Assembly (NCBI RefSeq): GCF_004339545.1
Contig: NZ_SMGD01000003.1
Coordinates: 29,070-93,069 of the forward strand
Source of the DNA: Celerinatantimonas diazotrophica
GTDB taxonomy: Bacteria > Pseudomonadota > Gammaproteobacteria > Enterobacterales > Celerinatantimonadaceae
Reading direction: 5' to 3'
DNA length: 64,000 bases
The first letter of the stretch is position 1. The number at the start of each line of letters is the position of its first letter. Shown here in pieces: positions 1 to 8,594 of this stretch. A program made the translations under genes and the position numbers. The notes below the pieces were generated by a model. It saw only the letters and a list, made by a program, of their open reading frames with translations. It had not been told where the DNA came from and searched no databases.

Positions 1-365
1 GTTGCTTTAAGTCGGTCATTCAATTGATAAGAGACATGTCCACCTAAAGCGACCACACCACCGTTTCTATGATCTTTTGCATCCAGAAAAACAGCTTTAC
101 TGCCAAAACCAAAGGAAATAGGGTCTGAATTGCCTACAAATTCAGCGCCAACCTGAGCGAGTGTTCCACTATCGTCAGAATATTGGCCATTGGCAAAAAA
201 TTTAGCATTGTCACCAGCTGCCGCTTGAATTCCACCTTTAATATTTTTGTTGTTTACTTGAACATTAATGCTGTTGTTAGTGTGGCCTGTGGCGGCAAAT
301 GCTGACTGTCCTGTCAGCAGCAATCCAGCGTATGCTATTGAAAGTGCAATGATTCGTTTTTGCAT
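1..365 (-). CDS. YfaZ-family outer-membrane protein, N-terminal part (runs off left edge)
   Basis: Partial gene, open from an ATG at 365 to the window edge, giving about 121 residues. The first ~23 residues form a signal peptide (MQKRIIALS, hydrophobic core, cleavage after QSAFA). The rest is rich in Gly, Asn and alternating hydrophobic residues, with stretches such as AQVGAEFVGNSDPISFG and KAVFLDAKD that resemble the small YfaZ beta-barrel family. The function of YfaZ proteins is poorly known; a porin-like or structural outer-membrane role is inference. The ribosome site (GTGAGAC) is weak. The C-terminus lies outside the window, so completeness cannot be judged. Confidence 0.75.
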   Translation of the reverse strand, partial: MQKRIIALSIAYAGLLLTGQSAFAATGHTNNSINVQVNNKNIKGGIQAAAGDNAKFFANGQYSDDSGTLAQVGAEFVGNSDPISFGFGSKAVFLDAKDHRNGGVVALGGHVSYQLNDRLKA

Positions 366-483
366 TGTAGTCTCACTCATTTGAAATCGAACAAAGTTAA
401 CTGACAAGTTTAGTGATGCATTGATACAGCGTGATGTCACGTTTTTGTCGCTACACTGAATTATTACAAATAACATGCCAGTT

Positions 484-521
484 CTAAAAATAATAAAGGA
501 TGGTGGTCATCCTTTATTATT
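484..521 (-). terminator. Rho-independent terminator of the tag-LysE unit
   Basis: Perfect 14-bp inverted repeat, 489-502 with 508-521, and a 5-nt loop. Read on the minus strand it runs into a T-rich stretch at 484-490. It lies about 50 bp past the LysE stop. The stem is A/T-rich at its base. Confidence 0.7.
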
Positions 522-568
522 GATTGTAGCTGTAAGTCGGCTGATTGGTATGAAAGTGCACTAACTAA

Positions 569-1189
569 CTAACTGGCCGCGAGCCAGACCCCAACCATCG
601 CCATCAAAGCACCAGAGATGCGATTAAGCCATTTTAGTTTGCCCGAGTGAGCGAGATAGTACCCAAGTGTTTTACCGCCAGAGGCATAGATAATCAAACA
701 GGTAAATTCAATACACAGTATCATTGCAACCAGTAGCATCAGTTGAGGAGCAGCGGGCTCATTGACATCAATGAATGGTGGTAATAATGAGACCATGAAT
801 GCCCAGCCTTTGGGGTTGGCGATTGCAGTAATCAGTCCTTGAAAGGCGAGAGCTTTGCGCGATTGTGGTTTAACATTGCCTTGTGATTGTGCCAATGATA
901 GCTTCGAGCGAGATCGCCACATCTGAATTCCCAAGTAGAGTAAGTAAGCACCACCTAAATACTTTAAGATGTGAAACAGATGTGGATAGTTGAGCATGAT
1001 GGCCGCAACACCAACAACCGCAGTAACAGCTACTATGCCCACGCCAATCAGTTCTCCTATCATCATCCATAAAGTTCGTTTGATACCAATAGTCATCCCG
1101 AGCGTCATCGACAGTGTCATACACATTCCCGGGGTGAGCGAAACAACGAAAAAAGTCCCTATAAAAGCTATGATGACGTGTCCGTGCAT
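569..1189 (-). CDS. LysE/RhtB-family amino-acid exporter
   Basis: Inner-membrane exporter of the LysE/RhtB family, which expels amino acids or related small molecules; the substrate cannot be read from sequence. The 206-residue protein has about six hydrophobic segments and the family's N-terminal SLTPGMCM stretch, plus the internal ANPKGWAFM motif. The start is set at ATG 1189 because TAGGAG lies 10 nt upstream and overlaps the tag stop codon; a longer frame to 1267 would run back into tag. Likely co-transcribed with tag (13-nt gap) and ended by the hairpin at 484-521. Confidence 0.88.
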   Translation of the reverse strand: MHGHVIIAFIGTFFVVSLTPGMCMTLSMTLGMTIGIKRTLWMMIGELIGVGIVAVTAVVGVAAIMLNYPHLFHILKYLGGAYLLYLGIQMWRSRSKLSLAQSQGNVKPQSRKALAFQGLITAIANPKGWAFMVSLLPPFIDVNEPAAPQLMLLVAMILCIEFTCLIIYASGGKTLGYYLAHSGKLKWLNRISGALMAMVGVWLAAS

Positions 1190-1202
1190 TTGATGTTTTC
1201 TC

Positions 1203-1784
1203 CTAGAACAATTCGCGGGCGCGTTGATTACAACGAGAATGGGCACTGCAACTGACAAGGTGGTCATTAATTATGCCAACGGCTTGCATAAAGGCATAGC
1301 AAATCGTTTCCCCGACAAATTTAAAGCCCTGTTTCTTGAGTGACTTAGCCATTGCCTTCGATTCTGGGCTGGTCGTTGGTGTATCTTTGCCATCAACTAA
1401 TTGGTGGTCAATTGGGAAATTATTTACAAAAGACCATAAATAATCGCTAAAATTAATGCCTTGGTCACGTAAGTTCAGATAGGCTTGTGCATTTTGCACG
1501 ATAGAGTTGATTTTGAGACGATTACGCACAATACCTGGCTCTTGCAGAAGTTGTTGGATTTTATTGTCATCAAACAGAACTATTTTTTCAGGGTTAAATT
1601 GTTCAAATAAGCGATAATACTCTGATTGTTTACGTAAGATGGTGATCCAAGATAATCCGGCTTGCTGGCCATCAAGACACAATTTAGCAAAAAGTTCCTG
1701 GCTATCGACAACAGGCATTCCCCAGCATTGATCGTGGTACTGGCGGTATTGAGCATCGTTCCCTGGCCAACTGCATTCAGGCAT
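1203..1784 (-). CDS. tag: DNA-3-methyladenine glycosylase I
   Basis: Cytoplasmic base-excision repair enzyme that removes 3-methyladenine from alkylated DNA. The 193 residues match the usual ~187-residue Tag protein. The zinc-snap ligands are visible: Cys4 and His17 at the N-terminus, and His and Cys in NDHLVSC near the C-terminus. The GQQAGLSWITIL segment and the FKFVGETICYAFMQA helix-hairpin region are typical of the family. It is first in a two-gene minus-strand unit with the LysE exporter. No LexA or Ada box was recognised upstream. Confidence 0.95.
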   Translation of the reverse strand: MPECSWPGNDAQYRQYHDQCWGMPVVDSQELFAKLCLDGQQAGLSWITILRKQSEYYRLFEQFNPEKIVLFDDNKIQQLLQEPGIVRNRLKINSIVQNAQAYLNLRDQGINFSDYLWSFVNNFPIDHQLVDGKDTPTTSPESKAMAKSLKKQGFKFVGETICYAFMQAVGIINDHLVSCSAHSRCNQRARELF

Positions 1785-1815
1785 AAAGTTCCTTAGTTGT
1801 TGTCAGATGAAATAA

Positions 1816-1920
1816 CAGTTTGCCATTGCTGGTGATATTTACAATATCGAAAAGGCGATTTATTGGGATGAATTAGATAAGCTAGGCAGTTCACCTAGAG
1901 AGTTAATGAATAAGTATTAA
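1816..1920 (+). pseudogene. Possible gene remnant or leader ORF upstream of csrD
   Basis: A 34-codon open stretch ends in TAA at 1920, 16 nt before the csrD start. It reads as protein-like sequence, with NIEKAIYWDELDKLG in the middle and SSPRELMNKY at the end. It has no usable start: the in-frame ATG at 1807 is followed by AAA and then a TAA stop at 1813. One nonsense change in codon 3 would explain this, as would chance or a non-standard start. I do not recognise the family. No ribosome site precedes the ATG at 1807. It may be a decayed small gene or a csrD leader. Confidence 0.3.
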
Positions 1921-1936
1921 AAGTGATTGAATATCT

Positions 1937-3841
1937 GTGAAACTGTCGAATAAATTTATTCTGTTTATTGTTATTTGTGTGGTGACTGCCGTTGGTTTGG
2001 TAGGGATTGGTGGTGCCTTGACATTCCGTAAACTCGCCTATGATCAACAATCGTTTAAAATCAAAGCGATTGTGCAGCTTCTCGATAGTCAATTGGATGT
2101 TCAGCCTGATACTCCGGAGTTTGAACAGTGGTTACCCAATTGGTTACATGCCCACCAAATTATTCGGATGGATGTATCGAATAAGGGAGGAACAGTTTAT
2201 ACCTTTCGTGACGTTCGTTATCACGGGAATACTAATTTACTGATTCATTATCATTTCCAGCTGAAATCCCATCCCAATTTTTCTATTACGTTATGGGTCG
2301 AGAGTCCATTTAAAAGGCTGCGTTATGCGCCGGATGCAATGGTGTATGTCTTCTTAGGGGTGATTATTGTGGCGGTCGGGTTGCTAATTAGTATTCAGTG
2401 GCTCAAAAATGCGTTTAAGGGGGCTGAGCGCCTTGAGTGGCGAGGAAGGCGAATTATTGGTGGTCATCAAGATGGCGTGATGAATGCGGAGCCTGGCGAA
2501 TGGCCTCGAAGTGCCAGCCGGGCGATTAACCAGTTGCTCTTGCAGCTGGAAAATAGTCGCCAGGATCGGGCCCGATTTGACCGAATGATCCGCGAGAATG
2601 CTTTTATCGATGAGTTGACCGGGCTGGCGAACCTCACGCATTTCAGTAATCGTCTTGAAACAGAGATGCTCGATGGGGATGCCAACATCGGAGCCGTTTT
2701 GCTTTTTCAGATTACGATTTTGGATGAATTTAACTACATCCATTCGCAAGAGGCTGGTGATGTTTTACTCCAGCAGTTTGCGCAGTTGCTGAACAATTAT
2801 GCGAAAAATAATACCAATGCGATTGTGGGGCGGGTTGGTGGCGACCAGTTTGCATTACTGTTAGCTCAGGTGACTTTGGCACAAGCCGAATCGGTGTCGC
2901 TGGCATTGTTAAAACAGTTAGAGCGGATCCCGCTGCCTTCAGGATTTTACAGTGATGATTATATTGCTGTTGGCATTGCTGGATATCAGTTTGGCGATTC
3001 TCCACAAGAGGTGATGCATCAGGCTGAAGACGCACTGCGTGTTGCCAAACAGCAAGGCGGAAATGCTTGGTTTACGGTCGACCGGCAATTGACAGCTACC
3101 TATATTGGGCAAGGTTCAGTGCGTTGGCGGGCGATGTTAGAAGAAGCTCTTTCATTAGGCAAAGTATGTTATTTCGAGCAGTTAATTTATGCTCGAAATC
3201 GAATTCCCTATTCGGTGGAATTACTGGCTAGGATCCAAGATTCAGATTCGACTTGGTTGACGGCTAGTGTGTTTTGGCCCTGGGTGGAACGCTGTGGCAT
3301 GGTCAAACAATTTGATTATCTGGCTATCGAGAATGCCTTGGAACGATTAAAAACGAGTACTATCTCTGTAAATATCAACTTAGATGTCGAAACGCTTCAA
3401 GAAAAAGCGGTGATCAGACGACTCATTTATTGGGCGATGGAAACCAATCCGCGCCAGGCTGGGCGGTTAATCATCGAGCTTAAAGAACAGCAAGTTGCTT
3501 TTTTGGGGCGTCGTCAACAGGCTCGCATTAATGCATTACGTGAAAAAGGAATTCTGATCGCTATTGACCGTGCTGGGCAAAATGTGCTCAGCACTCAGTA
3601 TATCAATGATCTTCAACCCGCTTATATTAAGCTTCATCCGAGTCTTGTTAGAGATCTGGCCAGACGGCAGGTGAATCGCTTAGCAATTAGCAGTTTGTTG
3701 GCCAGTGCTGAAGGCAAAGCCAAAGTTGTTGCTGTCGGGGTCGAATCGGATCGAGACTGGCAAGTCCTAGAGCGCTTGGGGGTGAATGCTGGCCAGGGGA
3801 ATTGGTTTTCCCCAGTGATAGCCCCCGAAAAAGAGGATTAA
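1937..3841 (+). CDS. csrD: CsrD-type degenerate GGDEF/EAL regulator of CsrB/CsrC turnover
   Basis: Inner-membrane protein that, in E. coli, makes the CsrB/CsrC small RNAs susceptible to RNase E without making or degrading c-di-GMP. There are two N-terminal membrane segments (residues ~7-30 and ~132-150) around a periplasmic part, then a GGDEF-like domain with GGDQF near residue 301 and an EAL-like domain. The EAL core is degenerate: ELL replaces EAL near residue 428 and IAIDRAGQ replaces the DDFG motif. Length 634 versus about 646 in E. coli. The start is GTG; an in-frame TGA lies 9 nt upstream, so no longer form is possible. Position next to mreB matches the usual order. Confidence 0.92.
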   Translation: MKLSNKFILFIVICVVTAVGLVGIGGALTFRKLAYDQQSFKIKAIVQLLDSQLDVQPDTPEFEQWLPNWLHAHQIIRMDVSNKGGTVYTFRDVRYHGNTNLLIHYHFQLKSHPNFSITLWVESPFKRLRYAPDAMVYVFLGVIIVAVGLLISIQWLKNAFKGAERLEWRGRRIIGGHQDGVMNAEPGEWPRSASRAINQLLLQLENSRQDRARFDRMIRENAFIDELTGLANLTHFSNRLETEMLDGDANIGAVLLFQITILDEFNYIHSQEAGDVLLQQFAQLLNNYAKNNTNAIVGRVGGDQFALLLAQVTLAQAESVSLALLKQLERIPLPSGFYSDDYIAVGIAGYQFGDSPQEVMHQAEDALRVAKQQGGNAWFTVDRQLTATYIGQGSVRWRAMLEEALSLGKVCYFEQLIYARNRIPYSVELLARIQDSDSTWLTASVFWPWVERCGMVKQFDYLAIENALERLKTSTISVNINLDVETLQEKAVIRRLIYWAMETNPRQAGRLIIELKEQQVAFLGRRQQARINALREKGILIAIDRAGQNVLSTQYINDLQPAYIKLHPSLVRDLARRQVNRLAISSLLASAEGKAKVVAVGVESDRDWQVLERLGVNAGQGNWFSPVIAPEKED

Positions 3842-4095
3842 TATTGATTCGAATTGTTACTCAATAGTTAAATTTGCGGGGATTGGATAATCTTTGTGCG
3901 GCTTTTATTTTATTACGAAAACGCTCTTCCTATTCATTGATTCTGTGCCATACTGGATAGCACTAAATAAGATGGTAGAATTGAAATGTAAGCGATCACT
4001 TATAAGCCTACGGTTGCGCTTGCTCTATTGGTCGAGCGTTGGTAAAGTTAGGCTCATTTAGAGATAATCCATCCCCAAAATTTTCAGGATTTTAG

Positions 4096-5145
<1,050 letters not shown>

Positions 5146-5175
5146 GGTCGGCTTTAGTTAGCTCGGTTTTTGCTT

Positions 5176-6054
5176 ATGAAGCCAATTTTTTCTAGTGGAC
5201 CATCATTACAGTTACGCTTACTTTTGGCATTAATTGTATCGATGGCGTTGATTTATACCGATTCCCATTTTAAGCCGTTCTCCATTGTGCGAGGCTATCT
5301 AGCCTCGCTGGTTTCGCCTTTGCAGTATGTCGCTAATTCTCCTCGTGAATTTCTTGATGATGCTTCCGAACAATTTATTAGTGCTCATCGACTACGCCAA
5401 GAAAACACTCGTCTAAAACAGCAGTTGCGTTTGCAGCAGGCGCAACTACTGACTATGGCGAATTTAAAAAAAGAGAATGCACAGTTGCGAGCACTGCTTG
5501 GATCGCCTGTACATACCGATGGTCGGCGTATGGTAGCTGAAATTCTTGCGGTTGATTCCGATCCGTTTTCTCAGCAGGTTGTGATCAATAAAGGCAGTCA
5601 TGATGGCGTTTATCAAGGTCAGCCAGTGATTAATGATGTTGGTGTGGTTGGTTTTATCGTCCATGTAGCAACTGACAGTAGTCGCGTTCTGCTCATTAGC
5701 GATAGTTCTGCCGCTATTCCTGTTCGAGTCATGCGCAATGACATTCGAGTTATTGCAGAAGGTGATGGAAATATCAATAGTTTGCGTGTGCCGAATGTGC
5801 CCCGCAGTACTGATATTAAAGTTGGTGATGAGCTCGTTACTTCTGGACTGGGAGGCCGTTTTCCTGAAGGTTATCCGGTTGCCAGAGTGACTCAATTTGA
5901 TTATCGGGAAGGGCAACCATTTGCCTCGATTAAAGCTAAGCCTGTCGTCAATTTAGAGAGATTGCGTTATTTGTTGTTATTATGGCCAAATAAAAGTGAT
6001 TTAAAACAACCGATTAATGCTAAGAATAAAGCTACTGAGGGGGCCCATAAATGA
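5176..6054 (+). CDS. mreC: Rod-shape-determining protein MreC
   Basis: Bitopic inner-membrane protein that links MreB to PBP2/RodA in the elongasome. It begins MKPIFSSGPSLQLRL, as in E. coli, followed by one transmembrane helix (residues ~13-30), a coiled coil rich in Gln/Leu (QQLRLQQAQLL) and a periplasmic beta domain. The start is placed at ATG 5176 rather than the in-frame TTG six bases upstream because of this N-terminal match; no clear Shine-Dalgarno is present for either. The gene ends in a 4-nt ATGA overlap with mreD, so the two are translationally coupled. Confidence 0.97.
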   Translation: MKPIFSSGPSLQLRLLLALIVSMALIYTDSHFKPFSIVRGYLASLVSPLQYVANSPREFLDDASEQFISAHRLRQENTRLKQQLRLQQAQLLTMANLKKENAQLRALLGSPVHTDGRRMVAEILAVDSDPFSQQVVINKGSHDGVYQGQPVINDVGVVGFIVHVATDSSRVLLISDSSAAIPVRVMRNDIRVIAEGDGNINSLRVPNVPRSTDIKVGDELVTSGLGGRFPEGYPVARVTQFDYREGQPFASIKAKPVVNLERLRYLLLLWPNKSDLKQPINAKNKATEGAHK

Positions 6055-6536
6055 GAGGCTTTGTCAGTCTGCTGATTGTTATTTTGACATTGCTGGTCGC
6101 TATTGTTTTACAGATCCTGCCAGTTCCAGAACAGTTTGCTAATTTCCGTCCCGACTGGTTATTGGCATGTGTTTTTTACTGGTGTATTGCGTTACCGATG
6201 CGATTTAATGTTTTGGGCGCATTTGTTTGCGGTCTGGTGTTAGATCTATTATTAGGGTCAACTTTAGGGATTCGGGCGCTATCTTTTTCGTTGGTTGGCT
6301 ATATTGCTGCAATCAACTATGTGCGTATCCGTAATATGTCGCTCTGGCAGCAGGCCATTGTATTTGCTTTAACCTGTATTGCGAATAAGGCTGTGATATT
6401 CTGGATCAATTATATTGTCCATGGAGTACAAATGCCGGCTGGTTATTTCTATTCTGCGATTGGTTCGTTGATTATTTGGCCTTGGATATATCTGTTATTG
6501 CGTAAACTCCGGCGTCGATTCCGTGTGGAGGCTTAG
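6051..6536 (+). CDS. mreD: Rod-shape-determining protein MreD
   Basis: Small polytopic inner-membrane protein of the elongation complex. The 161 residues (E. coli 162) contain five or six hydrophobic segments and end in the basic tail RKLRRRFRVEA. The FRPDWLLA and GLVLDLLLG stretches are typical of the family. Overlaps mreC by 4 nt and the maf gene by 1 nt (TAGTG), with the maf ribosome site inside its 3' end, so mreC-mreD-maf read as one tightly coupled unit. Confidence 0.96.
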   Translation: MRGFVSLLIVILTLLVAIVLQILPVPEQFANFRPDWLLACVFYWCIALPMRFNVLGAFVCGLVLDLLLGSTLGIRALSFSLVGYIAAINYVRIRNMSLWQQAIVFALTCIANKAVIFWINYIVHGVQMPAGYFYSAIGSLIIWPWIYLLLRKLRRRFRVEA

Positions 6537-7099
6537 TGGATTTTCATCTCGCATCACAATCACCTCGTCGATCTCAGTTACTGCAATATCTTGACTATAC
6601 CTTTGATATTGTTGATGGGCATATCGATGAAACGCCAGCGGTCTCTGAATCGGATTGTGATTATGTGGTGCGAATGGCTCGCTCCAAAGCCTATTGTGGA
6701 CTGAAAAACAGTGCAGATGGTCGCCCCGTTTTAGGTGCAGATACCACGATCAGCGTCGATAATGAAATATTAGCTAAGCCAGAATCTTTTGAACATAGTC
6801 GGTATATGCTACGCCGGCTTTCAGGGCGAGCTCATAAAGTATTAACAGCCGTTTGTGTGGTGAATCAAGAGCGGATGGAACAGATATTAGTCACTACGAT
6901 AGTAAAAATGCGCTCAATCAGTGATGATGAAATCAAATTATATTGGCAAAGTGGTGAACCTTGTGATAAAGCAGGGAGTTATGCAATTCAGGGGATTGGC
7001 GGAAAATTTGTAAAGGCTATTGATGGTAGCTACAGCGCTGTGGTCGGATTACCGTTGGTTGAAAGCGAACAATTGCTAAAAATGTTTTTATCCAGATAG
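6536..7099 (+). CDS. yhdE: Maf-family nucleoside triphosphate pyrophosphatase (YhdE type)
   Basis: House-cleaning enzyme that hydrolyses dTTP, UTP and modified pyrimidine nucleotides to monophosphate and PPi. The 187 residues carry the Maf signature SQSPRR near residue 8, the catalytic segment LGADTTISVDNEILAKP and the C-terminal GSYAIQGIGG. The start is GTG at 6536, overlapping the mreD stop and preceded by GGAGG. Adjacency to mreD and rng is the classic order for the YhdE paralogue, as opposed to the YceF paralogue found elsewhere. Confidence 0.95.
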   Translation: MDFHLASQSPRRSQLLQYLDYTFDIVDGHIDETPAVSESDCDYVVRMARSKAYCGLKNSADGRPVLGADTTISVDNEILAKPESFEHSRYMLRRLSGRAHKVLTAVCVVNQERMEQILVTTIVKMRSISDDEIKLYWQSGEPCDKAGSYAIQGIGGKFVKAIDGSYSAVVGLPLVESEQLLKMFLSR

Positions 7100-7120
7100 G
7101 TTGGATAATGAGGAGTTATA

Positions 7121-8590
7121 ATGCCGGCCGAGTTATTGATCAATGTGACCCCAACCGAAACGCGTGTTGCATTGGTCGAAACGGGGATCCTCCAAGAGAT
7201 CCATATTGAACGTGAAGCTAAACGCGGTATCGTGGGCAATATTTACAAAGGTAAGGTTAGCCGGGTATTACCCGGTATGCAAGCTGCCTTTGTTGATATT
7301 GGCTTAGATAAAGCTGCGTTTCTACATGCATCCGATATCATGCCTCATACTGAATGTGTTGATACTCAGGAGCAGGCAAATTTCCAGGCAGGTAATATTG
7401 CCGCTCTTGTTCGTCAAGGGCAGGATATTATGGTTCAAGTTGTTAAAGATCCGTTGGGAACCAAAGGGGCTCGATTGACAACAGATATTACTTTACCATC
7501 TCGGTATTTGGTATTAATGCCTGGAAGCTCCCATGTTGGCGTTTCCCAGCGTATTGAGGGGGAAGAATCTCGGGACCACCTTAAAGCACTCGCGAGTAAA
7601 TATGTTGATGATTTGGGAGGATTTATTGTTCGAACCGCCGCTGAAGGTGTGGGTGAGCATGAGTTGTCTCAAGATGCGGCTTTTTTAAAGCGCTTGTGGC
7701 GTAAGGTTCTGCAACGTAAGGAAAAATACCCCAGCTGTAGTATGCTCTATGAGGACTTGTCGCTTGCGCCTCGCACTGTTCGTGATTTTGTGGGCACTCA
7801 ATTGGACAAAATTTTGGTTGATTCACGAGCCAGTTATGAAGAATTGATCATTTTTTGTCAGGACTATGTGCCTGAATTTGCCCCGATACTTGAGTACTAT
7901 TGCGCTGATCGGCCTATTTTTGATCTCTATGATATTGAAAATGAAGCGCAGCGAGCACTTAAACGGCGGGTCGATCTGAAATCAGGAGGATACTTGATTA
8001 TTGATCAGACTGAGGCAATGACCACTATCGATATTAATACGGGCGCTTTTGTTGGACATCGTAATTTAGAAGAAACAATATTTAATACCAATGTTGAAGC
8101 AACGCAGGCGATAGCGCGACAACTGCGATTGCGCAATTTAGGTGGTATTATCATTATCGATTTTATCGATATGCAGCAAGAAGAGCATCGTCAACGCGTA
8201 TTATTGAGTCTCGAACAAGCTTTAGCCCATGATCGAGCAAAAACTAATATCAGCGGTTTTTCTCAGCTGGGTCTGGTTGAGATGACTCGTAAACGAACGC
8301 GAGAAAGCTTGGAGCACGTATTGTGTGAACCTTGTCCTGCTTGCCATGGCAGGGGATCGGTGAAAACAGCTGAAACAGTTTGTTTTGAGATTTTGCGCGA
8401 AGTTCTACGGATTAAAAAAGCGTATCAAGCGGATCATTTCATTGTTTATGCTTCGGCTCCGGTTGCTGCATTGTTAACTGGGGAAGAGTCGCACAGTTTG
8501 GCTGAACTCGAGGTTTTTATGGGAAAAGAAGTTCGAGTGCAGACCGAAACCATGTATAACCAAGAACAGTTTGATGTTGTCATGATGTAA
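7121..8590 (+). CDS. rng: Ribonuclease G
   Basis: Single-strand-specific endoribonuclease of the RNase E/G family; it matures the 5' end of 16S rRNA and takes part in mRNA decay. Its length of 489 residues equals E. coli RNase G. An S1-like domain lies near residues 35-120. The DNase-I-like catalytic region has the two metal-binding Asp sites in TTIDINTGAF and IIIIDFIDM. The Zn-link appears as CEPCPACHGRG near residue 405. The GAGGAG ribosome site is 7 nt from the ATG. It lacks the long RNase E C-terminal scaffold. Confidence 0.98.
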   Translation: MPAELLINVTPTETRVALVETGILQEIHIEREAKRGIVGNIYKGKVSRVLPGMQAAFVDIGLDKAAFLHASDIMPHTECVDTQEQANFQAGNIAALVRQGQDIMVQVVKDPLGTKGARLTTDITLPSRYLVLMPGSSHVGVSQRIEGEESRDHLKALASKYVDDLGGFIVRTAAEGVGEHELSQDAAFLKRLWRKVLQRKEKYPSCSMLYEDLSLAPRTVRDFVGTQLDKILVDSRASYEELIIFCQDYVPEFAPILEYYCADRPIFDLYDIENEAQRALKRRVDLKSGGYLIIDQTEAMTTIDINTGAFVGHRNLEETIFNTNVEATQAIARQLRLRNLGGIIIIDFIDMQQEEHRQRVLLSLEQALAHDRAKTNISGFSQLGLVEMTRKRTRESLEHVLCEPCPACHGRGSVKTAETVCFEILREVLRIKKAYQADHFIVYASAPVAALLTGEESHSLAELEVFMGKEVRVQTETMYNQEQFDVVMM

Positions 8591-8594
8591 TCCT

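Noticed and set aside
1203..1267. N-terminal extension of the LysE gene to 1267
   Set aside because: It overlaps tag coding sequence, reads as basic non-membrane residues, and a better start with TAGGAG exists at 1189.
2384..3035. Long minus-strand frames inside csrD
   Set aside because: They are antisense shadows of the csrD reading frame, with no starts or motifs of their own.
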